Shown here: piece by piece, positions 1 through 13,514 of the stretch
How the letters are laid out: the number at the start of each line of letters is the position of its first letter
How positions within the stretch are numbered: the first letter of the stretch is position 1
From: Choristoneura fumiferana
Taxonomy: Eukaryota; Arthropoda; Insecta; Lepidoptera; Tortricidae
Direction of reading: 5' to 3'
Assembly: GCF_025370935.1 (NCBI RefSeq)
Contig: NC_133474.1
Span: forward strand, 15,592,255 to 15,656,254
Length of the DNA: 64,000 bases
Program-made: the position numbers and the translations under genes
The notes under the pieces: model-generated
What the model saw: only the letters and a program-made list of their open reading frames with translations
What the model was told of the DNA's origin: nothing
Databases searched by the model: none

Positions 1-611
1 GAAATTTCAAAAGTGGCTGATTTTTTTTTATCGGTAGGAATAAGCTTACTAGTCAATGGAAAAAAATATCAGATTTTTTTCATTATTTAGACACAACATT
101 TTCTCGATACGAAATGTCATTTTGGTATGTTTTTAAATATAAATCGCACGACAATTTGATCTCGAGCGACATAAGAAGCTTTACTGATTTTTCTGTGTCT
201 TGAAAAAAAAAACATTCGTGACAGAGATTTCTCGTGCCGCCATTACTGTTGTCATTTTGTTTGTTATTTTTTTTGCTGTGTTGTTACTTGAAGTAAAAAA
301 TAATTCCTTTATCGGTTTTAATTTATTTATTCAGTAGGTAGATACATTCGTTTAATACCTATGAATATGCTACTAGTAAAACAAGTCAGTAATGCAAAAT
401 GCAATGCAGGACATTTGTCATCGGTTTCTGAACCCATCTTAGAGTAGGTACTTATCTATCATATGTTTATTAGATAAGATATTGTGTGCAACTAATATAA
501 TTATGCCTTAAAACACTCATGTGATCCTTTTATGAAACGAGGCGCACACACTCGTGTTTTAAGGACCCCTATTACGTAACCGTTGCATAAAGTACTATTA
601 ATTCTGTTTAC
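1..611. other. Left-edge intron sequence
   Basis: AT-rich DNA with no supportable exon on either strand. If the exon at 612-773 is real, this is the start of its downstream intron. Nothing else recognised. Confidence 0.5.
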
Positions 612-773
612 CTGAGGAAGGTGCCGGTGAGGGCGCGGCTTGGTCAGAGCCTTCGCCCTCGCCATCAGAACACTGTTCCACGTCCACCTCCACGTCTTCG
701 TCAGGTGCCGGTGACCGGCAGCTGGACGCCGGCGAGCTAAGGGACGCGGGAGAGCTTTGCCGCGACACCGAAC
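612..773 (-). CDS. Coding exon 2, Ser/Pro-rich then acidic linker
   Basis: The acceptor TTTTACAG precedes GTTCGG and the donor is CAG/GTAAAC. The 162-nt exon starts in phase 1, matching exon 1, and ends in phase 1. It reads as SVSRQSSPASLSSPASS followed by an acidic run. Clean splice sites, strong G+C contrast with both flanks and phase agreement across a 5.9-kb intron support a real internal exon. Confidence 0.7.
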
Positions 774-3700
774 CTGTAAAACAATTGATTGACGTCATCA
801 TGCATCGTCGTCTGATAAGTAACAAAGGTTTCCAATTCTTGGGACATATGATAGGGTTGTCTACAAGAATCGATCAAGCTCTGATTGCATCGTGAGCAAA
901 CAATTAAGTAACTTACATGACCCTAGGAGCATCGGCCTTCCTATTAAGCAGTATAAGCGGGTCAAATAGTGCGAAGGTTGATTTAAGATTGTTTGTTTTA
1001 TTGATTGTTTATATTTTATAAAGTTGGCATAGATTTATATTCTTATTTTACGTTTAATTATTATTATTATTATTGAACTTGACTCTTATTTGAAGATGAT
1101 TAGAAAAGATGGCTTAATTTTCAGAATACTTATGATAACTGTAGATACGTTTTCTTATCTAAGAGTTTTAGAAGATTTGTTTCATAATTCGAATGCCCAG
1201 TAAACACAAAATAAAAGAAACGGTTTAATAAATGAAAATATTAAATCAATAGTTAACTGAGATAAAATATTTCAAGTTGATACCATATGAAGGGTTTAAC
1301 AATTAACCTATATATGCATGTCGACAAGACCGGCAATAGTTATTTGTGTCACAAGGGAGCAAAATGGTGTATTTACGGCGAGGGCGTACATTGAATCCAG
1401 AATGTAGCTTTTTTCACCCATTAAGAAACTTGAAAAAAACAAATTCTAAATATTATTAAAGAACAACCAGCATAGAAAATGGCGTGGCTTTACAATTATC
1501 AACTTAAAAAAATCATCCATGAAATATTTTCTCGTCACCAGGAGAAGTTACTGAAGGAGAGGTGTGAAAAAAATATTATTAGCAGCAGCATGCAGCGGGA
1601 CTCGTTTACATAAATAACATTGCAGTTCGATTAGTTTGAGTTACACATAGTTAAGAATTAAATTGCGGTAGATACCTAATAATAAGTTTTTGGAAAAAAA
1701 ACATTAAAAATACAAGCTTTTTTGCTGACTGTACTTTTTGTTGACTGTACTTGCATTGTCACCCAAACTACATTTGCATACCAAATTTCAAGTCAAATCC
1801 ATTAACCGTTGAAGAGTTCTGTGCCGTGGAGACGATCCTGGTCGGACTTCTAGGATGTCACTACCAGATTATTGTATTGTCATGCAATTTACATAGGTAT
1901 GCCAAATTTCAAGACAATCCGACTACTAGAAGTGGCTCAAATTTAACTTGCAAGATTTGACCCGCACATAAATAGATAGGTAATACATTAAACATACATT
2001 GCAAGTTAAATAAAAGCTTTTATAAAAACATTTGAGAGAGAAATCGTTATTATCTGAAGAAATCTTGTGCCTCCTTTTATTATTCACAAAATTACAGCAT
2101 TTTAGCTTGGAATTTATGCAAGTCCGATTTGTTGTAGTAAACGCATTTGATTATTTGACTGGCATTGACAATTTAATGCTATTATCGAATTAAAAAGCGG
2201 TAGCAGGAATAAAAATAAGGCACCTGCTTCAATTTAGGAGTTAGGAGAAATTCAGGCGGATAAGTATATAAGATATCAAGAGACGACATAATCAGACATA
2301 ATAAATGTCCGACCAAATATTCGGTTTCGGTTTCAGCAAGATTCGGCGTTAAATTGATGTCTCAGTCTGATTTTGGTTTCCGCAGAAAACCTGCCGAAAC
2401 TAAACCCGAAACCGAAATTAGGTTCGCAGGCTTTCATGTATACCATTCGCGATCTATCAGTTTCTGTGAAGTGGCTGCTAATTTTTCGAGGCTAGGTACA
2501 TTCTTACCTCACATCGATTGGAATATTCGTACGTATAGGTATTAACTTTTTTAGAACTATCAATTCATCGAAAAAAATAAAAATTGTTTCTATGAACATA
2601 AATACTTCTTTACCTGGGTATTTGTCATCTTTATGCACACAATTACTGCCATGGATGTCACTAGGATAGATAGATAGAACTCTTTGAAATATAATATTTC
2701 AAATAAACGTTATTCTCATGACGATTTCACGTGTCATAAATAATTTGTGAATCCATCATAATTTTAGTACTGTGTCGAAAACGCAATTACCTGCATTCAC
2801 GGTAATGACATAACTAACTGTGCACAAAACTGAGGAATTACCCGTACAAAAATTAATAGGTACCTATTCAATAATACTCAATTACGTACTTCGTTCTCCT
2901 TCTTTAAGCAGAGTTTAGACTTGCTCGATTTTTCTTGCAAGTCTAAACTTGGCTTTATACAAGAAAGGACGTATTATACTTATTTATATTAAGTATAGTA
3001 ATATGCGTGTCGCAACCCGTCGATGCACGGAGTATTCGTTCCACACAATTAATCCGAAATAACGAACGCTGCAACACGACCTGCGCCTGCGCTTCCAATT
3101 AGCATTCGAACCCTTGTAGCTCCGTCTGGACTTTTATGATTCTTTTGAAAGCTAAGAAAGTTATTTTACAGCTTCGTATATAAATGATACTTTTCAAAAA
3201 TCGCATCTTTTGAGCTCACGGTAGCATATAAATATAAAGGTAAGTGGAAACTCGCTCGGAAAATAATTTTTTGGAGCTATTTATATGAATAAGAAAAGTA
3301 AAACAATTTCACAAATTAACTTGGTACCTACAGGTGTAGTAACTATAGCTGACGCCCGGGGATTGGCCTCATAGCTTACTCGTAATATTTCCCGCATCAA
3401 AAAGGCAATCTGTAGGTACAAATCCCACTCCTAGATCAAGAGTAAGGTCAACTCAAAATAATCCATAAATTTCAGAAATTTAATTTGTATTATTTTGAGT
3501 TAATATTTCTTGATCTAAATAGGAGTCATGAAAGACCGAGAGATCGAGAGACGTCAACATTCCTTCGGAACTAACCGCTCACCCGGACAAGAGATGTCGC
3601 TAGTAAGCATAAAATTAAGATTGGTTATTCAAGCCTTCTAATATTTTTATTTCAACTGCAAATTAGTTACTTTTACGGTCATCCCGTGAAATCCAACGAA

Positions 3701-6700
3701 AATATAAACTGAAACATGGATACACAGAAAAACCCAGAAATAGAGACCAGCCGTAAAAGTGACAAATTTGGACATAATATTAATTCGATTTATATTTATA
3801 TATAATTTAATAACTGTGTTTCGTGGACTCATCCGCTCTCATTAACTGTTTAAAAATATTCTACTCGTACTTTATAGCAGCGCAAGCTTTTTTCAATTCC
3901 AAATTTCATCAAATTTGGTGCAGTGCTTTAGTTGTGAAAAGTATTCGTATATGATTAAGGGTCATCACATTTTGATCCAAACTGGCGATTAATAATAATA
4001 AATTGAAAATAAATAAGGTACAGAATATTTTTTGAGTCAGATAAACAAATTCTTGGCAGACGAAGTCACGGGTAAAAGCTTGTTTGAAATAAAGTTAAGT
4101 CTGTGTAGGAATGTTCAATTATGATAGTAAACAATGGGTAGTAAAATTTATTAGGTGATTTCTGTGTTAAGTTGTATAGGTAAATAGGAATAGGTAATAA
4201 GTCTTGGGCTTTTTATTTGTCAATGGGTTAACTAAGGTAATTAAATCAAAAGTAGACATTTTAGTGATTGTTACAATAGTAATATTTAATAGACATAACT
4301 ACTTATGTACCTAACCATTCAAATCATTTATTCAGTAAATATTCCGCAATGGGCACTTTTACACGTTATTTTTAAACCACCAGCGCTTTCGGAAAGACCA
4401 TCATTGCCAAGAAGAATGCTCCGCAAAAAACTTGGCAGAAAGTTTTTTTTTTAATAAAAACTAAGAACACGAATTTTGAAAATCAATGAAAGAACAGCCT
4501 ATACATCACAGGCTGTTTTTTTTTCAATGATTTTCAAAAAAATACATGCTGTACTGTAGGTACATATACTGGGTGGGCCCTGTAACAGGAGCAAAAAATT
4601 AAAACACAAAATCTGCTACTCAAATGGAACTACTTTAGTTCTGCAACTTTCAAAAATTAAGTAATTTTATCATTGTTTATTCCAAACAAAATAAATGGTA
4701 TTTTTGATGTACGGCATCCAATGGCCTAAATGACATCGCCTGTCACATAACAAAATGACGGATTTAAACTTAAAACTTTAAACTATTATAATAAAAATTA
4801 TAATACAAGTTATTTTCAAAAGTTGTAGAACTAAATTAGCTCAAGATTAAGAGTGGAAGCTGTGGTTTAATTTTTTGCTCCTGTTACAGGGCCCACCTGG
4901 TATAAGAGTGTGCCTTTAGGAGCCCTATACCGTCAAAATAGGTGCAGATAGCTCAAGAAGGAGAAAAACAATAAATATGTAATTTAGGTAAATAAAAAAC
5001 CAGCTAAACGAAAGTCAAAATCGCGCAAAAAAATATAATTATCATTACAAAATGGAAGTTAAAGTTTTTTTTTCTATTATACTTAATCATACTTGAATTT
5101 TGAGGCCATACTTCTTGCCATCATACATTTTCAATAATAGTAGGTAAGGTACTTACTTTTAAGATTACTTACTTTGATGTCACGTACCTACTCAATGCGC
5201 ATTTTTTTACGGTTTCATGAGACCAGCGCACGCTGTAGGTACGTAGGTACACTGGCACGCACGCACAAACAGACAATAAATAAAGTGATGTTATAATAGC
5301 GTGCCTAACGAAGACCAAAAATTGCCTCTCAGGGGAAAAAAAACTCTATAAGCTAATTTTGGCATAGTTGTAGAGAATGGTGTTTTAAACCATATACTAA
5401 AAGTACTGATGGGTGGGAGTGAAGCTAACGGGTGGAGGTGGGACTAAAGGTCCCTTTTTTAGTTTTTCGTAAAACACTCGTAAACGGTGGCCCATACCAA
5501 AAAATGTTCTAAGACATAAGTAATCTACATCAAATTTTCTACAAAAAAGATTCTATGCATTTTTTCTCTGAGATCAATATTTCATGAGATCCATATGAGG
5601 GACAATAAAAAAATGAACACATTTCTTTAATCATGGCACGTATATAGGTATTACTCAAAATTAAATTCCTAATTATTTTCTAAATCTCAAATATCGTCGT
5701 CATCAATTATAATCAACTAGCTATTGAAATAGAAATAGAAATATTGTATTCGGACCTCGCACATTACATAAATATATATATATATATATTTAGTGTTGAA
5801 TTAAATGAATTAACGTGGAAGATGCTTATATTCGATTGTTTTATTTAATTACTCAATATTTCAGTGGTTTCTTAACTTTTTACTATTTTTATTTTTTTAT
5901 TATTTTTTTTATTTACTAGGTATTCTTAAATTACATGTTCCTTGTGGAAAAATGCAAGTTCAACAACAGATAAGCAGGTGATTTTTAGCCGTCGCAAAGT
6001 TACTACGCACGCTTTGCAATTTTCAAGCACAATGTACCTACCTATTTATCTATTTATAATGTTAACAACTAAGTTAGGGCACATGCAATACGTAATAGAT
6101 TTGGTATAGACATCTAGTTATTCAAACCTTGATGAGATATTTGTATTTTTTAATAGTTAATTGAAGGTAGAGGTAGATAGAGTCAATATTAAAACTACCA
6201 TTCAAACAGATCCATTATTTTCCAAAGTTTAATCTAACATTTGTTGGGTTTGTATAATAAAGACCGATTTGATATTCCGTAGCCTCGCATAGTAGACAAA
6301 TAGATAATCGTTTGTTATAGGTACAGTCACCAGCACCAATATCTGGCACAACAAGCGTGCATAAAATAATCTGATACGACTCTATTTCTAGGGCCGTGCT
6401 ATAGTCAGTTGCGTTCAAATGCATAGTAGGTAGAGCGTAATATACACGATATTGTACAAATGCAGCACTGTAGGTACCAGGTGAGAACGAGAACTGATAA
6501 TAATAATTCCTACCGTATTATATAAAATTGATATAATTGTATGTACCTAATTATTATCGATAGTTTTCAGTGTTGTCGAGATAAAAAAAATATTTGGTGC
6601 GTGATTTAGTCCTGTAAAATCGCGAAAATTTAAAGAAATATAAGTGGAAAAGTGTTGTTTACCGGTGAGCGGCGGGGAGCGAGCGTCGGGGCCCTGGTCG

Positions 6701-6798
6701 CCGCGGGCCATGATGGCCGCGATGGAGAAGTCCGTGGCGCGGCCCTTCGCCTCGGCCACCATCCTGGCCCGCGACCAGCCCTCCGCGCCCACATCCAT
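612..6798 (-). CDS. 5' part of a T-box-type transcription factor gene, probably Tbx20/midline/H15 (partial)
   Basis: Two coding exons (6663-6798 and 612-773) join in phase (G + GT gives Gly) and give the first 99 residues of a protein that continues beyond position 1. The N-terminus holds FSIAAIM at residues 24-30, an eh1-like motif that recruits Groucho co-repressors in many developmental transcription factors, including T-box proteins of the Tbx20 group. The second exon is Ser/Pro-rich and then acidic (PDEDVEVDVE), a typical disordered linker before a DNA-binding domain. No T-box residues are inside the window, so the family is inferred from the eh1 context, the position of the motif, the CpG-rich promoter and the surrounding regulatory desert. 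If this is midline/H15, it would be a nuclear repressor in heart, neural and segment patterning. Another eh1-bearing factor (homeobox or forkhead) is possible. The gene structure is firmer than the name. Confidence 0.5.
774..6662 (-). other. Intron 1 of the T-box-type gene (5.9 kb)
   Basis: No coding exon seen. It holds a short ATT microsatellite near 1060, a LINE/SINE-like repeat (1735-1975), hairpins at 2912-2949 and 4476-4536, a GC-rich motif block near 3.0-3.1 kb, small foldback elements near 3426-3527 and 6321-6405, a MITE at 4573-4896 and a TA microsatellite near 5770. Confidence 0.55.
4573..4896. mobile_element. 324-bp MITE with 31-bp inverted ends
   Basis: Inverted repeats 4573-4603 and 4866-4896 begin GTGGGCCCTGTAACAGGAGC. 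CTGG lies directly outside each end (4569-4572, 4897-4900), a possible 4-bp target duplication. No coding capacity. In intron 1 of the T-box-type gene. Confidence 0.7.
6663..6798 (-). CDS. Coding exon 1, with eh1-like motif FSIAAIM
   Basis: The exon begins at the ATG at 6798 (MDVGAEGWSR...) and ends ACC G before the donor GTAAAC (phase 1). It encodes 45 residues. An open frame runs a little further upstream but only with non-AUG codons, so 6798 is the first true Met. A second Met at residue 13 is a possible alternative start. The exon is much richer in G+C than its flanks. Residues 24-30 are FSIAAIM. Confidence 0.7.
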
Positions 6799-7150
6799 CA
6801 AACGCGGCAGACCTCAGTCCAACACCACGCCGACACACATTTCACCACACGCATTGTCTCCAACTGTCCATTATTTAAAAAAAAAAGTAAAATTGACACT
6901 AAAAAAATCGCTACGCACTTGTTTTGATAAACGAACGCATTTCGCGGCAAGCGTTTGAAACTGAAATTCGAATGTTATGTGCTAACGTACGGTCGCGAGC
7001 AAGCGAGGAGCGGCGAGCGCGAACTGAGCGCGCGGCGCGCTCGCGGCGGGCGGGGCCGACGCCCCCCGGCGCAGCCACTGGCCGCGCTACCCGATGTCGC
7101 GTCCCCCCTCACCCCTCCCCTGTACTACCTCTCCTTCACACACCAAAATA
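6799..7150 (-). promoter_or_regulatory. CpG-rich promoter and 5' UTR of the T-box-type gene
   Basis: Between about 6975 and 7130 the sequence is strongly GC- and CpG-rich, far above the local background. On the minus strand, TCAGTT at 6964-6959 fits the arthropod initiator consensus and would give a 5' UTR of about 160 nt. A nine-codon upstream ORF lies in this candidate leader. No clear TATA box was seen, as expected for a developmental CpG-type promoter. The start site is inferred. Confidence 0.45.
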
Positions 7151-7962
7151 AGTAATAACATTACATGCGTTCGCGACTATTACGTTTTTTGGCAAAACGT
7201 GATGCGAATAATTACAGTTGCAAATGTACAAAAATATGCATTTTAAAATGAAGTTGACCTAATCGTAATTAAATGTAATTTAATTAGAAATAATTTGAAA
7301 TTGATGTTTGAATCATCAACATTGGAGGAACTAAAATAGATGTTACAAGTGCAATTTTTAAAAATATGTTGAAAGAAATTTTATTGAAGCAACGGGAAGT
7401 AAAACTGATAAAAACGCGCGCGCATTGAAGTGAGTGCGCCGCCCATAAAACAGATGAGTGTAGAGTGGGAAAGCGCGAGCACGGTATGCGCACATGCGTG
7501 TGTTAGAGAGAGATGGGATGTATTGTCAGCGCTCCGAGCCGCAAGTTAGTGCCGCAAGAGGGTTGAAATGTAATGGCGGGAAATTCCGAACACAAAAACG
7601 TTTCCTTCCACATTTTTGTAGGTACGATTCTCTATACATTTTATAGTATTTTTAAATTTACCTATTACACGTGCATTTTTTGCATTAAAGATGTGGAATA
7701 TTTGGTAATGAGTGTCTGTTGTCTGTCCATCTTTCCTAACGCATCGCATAGTATACAGTCTAAACAGATAAAACGGTTTAAATTAATTTTTATTGTAAGC
7801 AATTCAATCAATACTGATGAGAAGAAATAAATAACTACTTTAGTAGGTGGTCACTTTTCTTAAAACTTTGAACTAGGCAATGTAAATTATACCTAAATAA
7901 CCAAGCCATCTAGGTACAAACTAACTAGTCTGAAAAATCTGTTTAAAAAAAATATACCTCGT

Positions 7963-8086
7963 TGAGTTTCTAGCCGGAATCTTCTCAATTGAGGTTTTTC
8001 CGAACTGGTGCTAGATTTTTATTGACATTCACAAGTGCTTGTTATAGCCTATGTAAATTGAATAAAGATATTTTGACTTTGACTTT
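7963..8086 (+). repeat. LINE 3' tail
   Basis: GTTTCTAGCCGGAATCTTCT through AGCCTATGTAAATTGAATAA to TTTTGACTTTGACTTT, a typical truncated non-LTR 3' end. Only the untranslated end is present. Confidence 0.55.
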
Positions 8087-8569
8087 AGTCCGACTAAGTA
8101 TACAAAAAAGCCTATGTAGGTACTTATGCGAAAAGTTCAGTTGAGAGTTCACACTTAGATACATTTGAATTAATTAACCGTCAAGTTCAAAACAAAAGTT
8201 GTTCAAAAATAAATACCTATCTAGGTACAGTTAGTCACCAGCATTAATAGGTATCTGCCACTGCGGAGAATATCTGACACGTCCTTCTGGCCCTAGGAAT
8301 AGAGTCGTATCAGATATTTATGCACGCTTACTGTGTCAGATATTGGTGCTGGTGGCTGTACCTACCTACCGAATACTGCTGCTGCCTAAGTTAACTCGAC
8401 TCTATTTTCGAGTCTCCGAGGTTGTTTACTTAGGTAGGTACCTAATATCGCTAGGTATCCGGCACGGCATAGACATTTTTACGCAAGTGCCGCTTATGAC
8501 GATTTCATAACGACTTATAATAGGTATTCATAAAAGTTACAAACCTGTTGTTATAAAGCGAATTAAAAA

Positions 8570-9165
8570 AACCGGCCAAGAGTGTCCACGCCCGAAATAG
8601 GGATTACAAAAAAAATAAAGTAATATCTTTCTAAGGATTTCGTATTTTGTACGGAATATTCCAAGTTTAGGTATATTTTATAGTTTAGGTATATTTACTC
8701 TTAAACTTCTAATAATTCTCAAGAAAGCTTAACCGTTAGGTATAGTTTTACTTGTAAGTTTGATATACTTACTACTATCCTGACATTTTTCAAATTTTAC
8801 CACCCACCCGTTTAAATTTTACAGGGAGAGACGCTCGATTTTAATGAAAATTTGCACTTTAAAGTTGAATATTTTGCAAACAATGGTTTTAAGAGACCTG
8901 TCCAACGATACTCGACACATCAAGGTTGGATGAGAAAAATAAAACACCCCCATTTTAAGTCTTGGGAGGTACCCTAAAATTTTTTTTTGTTGTTTTTTTT
9001 ATTTTACCATTTTGTCGGCATACTTTACATATAATATATCCGTGCAAAATTACAGCTTTCTAGCATTGATAGTCCCTGAGCAAAGCCACGGACGGACAGA
9101 CAGACAGACATGGCGAAACTATAAGGGCTCCATTTTTGCCATTTTTGGCTCCGGAACCCTAAAAA
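8570..9165 (+). repeat. GGGTTCCG/CGGCCAAGAG interspersed repeat, near complete
   Basis: Begins CCGGCCAAGAGTGT and ends GGCTCCGGAACCCTAAAAA, with the GGACGGACAGACAGACAGAC tract inside. Best preserved member in the window. Confidence 0.65.
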
Positions 9166-12100
9166 GGGGGTGACAGACATAGATATTCCAGTCTAAGCCT
9201 TTGACTAGTTACAAACTCAAATTACTAACGAGTTGCTTGATAGTCACCCACCGCCATACATTTTCATTGAGGTTCGCACGCGACACGACTAGTCAGCAAC
9301 CAGTCAGTAACGCGTTCGCAACTGATCACGCATGACGCGTCTTGCCGGTCTTTTAGTTTTTTTTAGTTTATGGTTTCATTAAATAAAACCTCAAACTTTC
9401 CGATGATACGTATCTACTTTTTTCAGCGGTCCATGATGACGAAATAGTGGGTAGATAATTTTTTTATTTTTATTTTATATTAGCTGTTTTATGTAGTTTT
9501 GTAACTAATCTTGTCCCAGCACTAAAAATTGTTCACCTAAGTATTTTCAAATAGAGATATTAATTTTTCCGGTTATTAACAAAATCTTATTTTAGAATTT
9601 ATTAAAATTCTAATATTTCATTAGGGGAGGTTATTTTTTTGCTTTAATATAAAGAGATGTGGCAGTAGAATAACTATTTACGTTTTTACGACTTTGACTT
9701 CTTGTGTGGGAAATAAGTTGGTAGCTTTAGTTACTTATACCTAAGGGGAGCTCTCAGTTGAACTGGAGCGGGAAGTGAGCTAAACAACAATCCGTCATAA
9801 GCTCGGATTACTTCTAAAAATAACTGCCCTTCCCTTACACAGGCTCTGCTTAAATCGGTTTATTTTAAAACTTTTCGTAGGTACCGTGATGCGATGCCGT
9901 AACAACTTTATCCTTCCGGGTTGCGTAATTTTTTTACCGTAACGTCAGTGATCAGTAGTACAGCAAAGCGTACACTAACTGCTGATTTGGTATACTTACC
10001 TACCCAAAATCCAAAAACACCTACCCAACTCACGCTTCTTTCGCGCTCTCTGGGTTGCCTAACGCAAATGTCCACCCCACATAACTAGCAGATACTTTCT
10101 TACCTATTACTATCGAATCAAGTAAACAGTGAATCGCTATGGAACCTTTTCATAGAAAATATCATATGTATATCACATTGTCAGACAAGGAAAATTACTA
10201 TGACAATTATTATTATTCTATGGTTCGATGCGTCAGGAATCGAATCGCTCATGGTCAGGAATTCATACATTTGAAATATAAATAAATATAAATTTGTTAA
10301 TGAATTAGATTTGTTTGTTTTACCTACGTTGTAAACAGATATACTTATGTATTATGCTCCCCATACTTTTTTGTTTCACTGACCGGTTTTTAAATAATGA
10401 GCTATAGAATTATGCGAATTAGTTCTAATGTAACCTTATAATTCTGTAACTTAATCATGACAAAAGTATTTGATTTGCTTTTAGACAATACTAGCCCTCT
10501 TGTTCTGAGAGTAGGCCTGCGCCCAGTAGTGGGACGTATATAGGCTGGGATGGCTGGATGGAATACTAGCTGTTGGCCGTGACTCCGACCGCGTAGATGT
10601 ATGAAAAAGAGTTTGCGTCCTATTCTCAGACCTACCGAATATACACAAAAAAAAACATAAAAATCGATCCAGCCGTTTCGGAGGAGTTTGGTTATAATAA
10701 ACACTGTGACACGAGTATTACATATATTAGAAGAAAGATTACAAAATGTAGCCTACTGTCGATAGGATTCCATCTCAATTACCAAATCATCAGTGATCAT
10801 AAATTTAATTTTTTTTTAAACAAGCAAGCGTAAATCTGGCGCCACCTTGTATCAAAACCTACATACTTAAAGATACGTAAATATATCTTTACGCAATGTA
10901 TCATACTTTATGACACATGACTCGACATACACAAAGGGTTTTAGTAATTCATTCCGATTTAAGTGAAATGAGAGAACACAGCGCGCCTTCAGGCGTTGCG
11001 AGTTCATGTAATAGGTATAAACCGTGAAATATGGCCTTCCGCGCCAACGCCGTGGGTTGCTCTCCCCGAGCCGCGACAACTCACGGCCTACGTAGAACCA
11101 CAACAAGAGCCCATTTCATAAAGCCAAAAGATACAAATGTACAAGTCAAGAAGAACACGCTTAAATATATACCTACAGCAAGTAAAAAACTTGTAACATT
11201 GCACCTTGTACCTTCGTGAAACGAGCCCATAGCCCGGCGGAACAAACGTTACAACGCACCTATAAAAACCCCACAACTCTCGTATGTACGCGCATTATTT
11301 GAGAAAATATGAAAAATGCTGCGTGCTTAAGGGGCTATAACTCTCCCGGTGAGACATTAAGAGGCATTATGAGGCACTCTGGTGTTTTTCAATTTGGCAA
11401 AATGGTGTCTGCAGTTCTTTACGGCTTCGCTAGTACTTTGAAGGGGTAGGGTAAAACCTGCAAAGCTCATTCAAAAGTACTTATCTGATACATAGGATGC
11501 TTAAACATTTTTAACGGAAAGTGTCGTACTTTGATTTTCTCTATCATATCGTTATCGTATCACACACGAGCATGTGCGTTTCACTAAGAAATGATAATAA
11601 AAACTTTATTGTTAACACCAAAAACCCAACCAAAGCAAATAAAAAATTTACCACAACATGACGTCGGAAGTCGTAATTCATTCTCAAAATCAACACCAAC
11701 AACGAGGTCGTAAAACGTAGTGCGACTAGTGCAAGAATGGATGAAAATGGATTGTGAGACCACGCACAAAGCTCACAGGCCATTGTGCGCAGTTTGCGCA
11801 AAGAGCGACCGCTGTAGGCGCCCATTTTTTCAATTTGAAAATTGAACGTCAAAACATCAATGAGGCTTTCAAATACCAACCAAATATTTGTGAAGGAACA
11901 CACATGGTGCTTGGGCCACACAAGGCGCATATTGTGCAACGTTAGAAAGCGGCGGAAAGTTATGACTTTTCGCCAAAAAAGTTAATGAAATCAAATCAGC
12001 CGCACATCGTGCGTGAAATGAAGTGTTCAGCCGACGAGTGTGCTTGCATAATCAATTGCTGACTGCGATTGGACATCTGTGACAATATTAACTAGTTAGT

Positions 12101-13514
12101 TATACATTTTTTTATTACTCTGCGTTGATTGTTTAACTTGCTTCTGTACAGTGAATCAAATTTTTTATTGCTACGATCGTATCGCAACTTGCTGAAATAA
12201 GTGTACCTACCTTATTTAAACAACTCTATTTTACTAACTACTAGTTTATTTTTTTTCATTTATTTTGGAGATCTCGGAAACGGCTGTAACGATTTTGAGA
12301 AAATTTGCTATTGGGAATTTTCAAGGGCGAACAATCGATCTAGCTTCGTCTAATCTCTGGGAAAATGCGTGTTTTCTAACTTTGGCCCAGGCGAAGCTCA
12401 CGCCTATGCACGTACCTACTTAATATAGAAGCGAGAGCAGAACATATTCTGTTTAAGATCTTATTTTTTATTTTGTCTTAAACAAACTCTACATTCCAAC
12501 AGGTTTGTCTTACAGCATTACGGCTTAAGTTCTCAAACAGAAATGCCATATACTGTCATAAAAAATATTGCTAACATCTCAAGGCTTGAATATTTGAATA
12601 AAGTATAAGTGAGCATAAAAAGGCTCGTGAGGTGAGGAGCAACAAATTGCGCGCATTATAAATGACAAATGTACGGTGTCGGGTTGCGGCCACCCGCGCG
12701 CCGGATTAGTTTCAGCTTACTTTCCGGCCCCTGCGCCTGCGCTGCCCTCGACAACCGAAATAGCGCCCTCTGTTTTTTGGAGCTTTCGGTGTTGCCATCA
12801 ATTCTGATCGAATGAGATGAAAAAGTAGGTACTTGTGCTTTGTGACCGTGTTTAGGTTACAATGTTTTTTTTTAAAGTATAAGAAACTAGCGGTTGTCCA
12901 CGACTTTATCTGCCAAAAAATCGTATAATCTAGCAGAAACTACAAAGTTTTCCGAGATAAAAACTATTCTTTATCCTTCCCAGTCTTAAACTATCTACCT
13001 ACATACCAAATTTATAATAGGAATAGGATGGAAAAGGAACAAGTGGGAATTCTCTAGTGGTAAGTGAGCACCACCAGCCTTAGACACCCGCATCACCAGA
13101 GGATTGCTGATGCGTTGCACACCTAGAGTGTGCCAAAAATTTAATTATTTGTCTTACTCTCCAAGCCAAAATACAGCACACAAGCACTGCTGCTTAGCGG
13201 CAGGATTAGCAAATAACATAGGATTGTGATTCGGACGGTCATTGCATAACGTCATACCAACGAAAACGTTGAAAAAAGCTTGTATCTCAAATCAAGATAT
13301 CAACTGAGCTGAACTCTGAAGTCTTTCTTCTTCTCTACACTCTTGATAGAGTGGTCGTGGGCGTCGCTTGAGGATCACTAGTGAAACTTCATGACAGCTT
13401 TCTTGGGAAAATATAATGCGGTGGTTTCCGTTGCCTTCCACACCGCAGTGCTGCAGTCCGGAGTTCGTTTATAAGGCAATAGAGAGCGCTGCTGCTCACT
13501 ATGTAGTTACCCAT

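Noticed and set aside
11544..11939. 131-codon open frame on the minus strand with hydrophobic stretches
   Set aside because: Hydrophobic runs follow from T-rich DNA; no recognisable family and no flanking gene structure.
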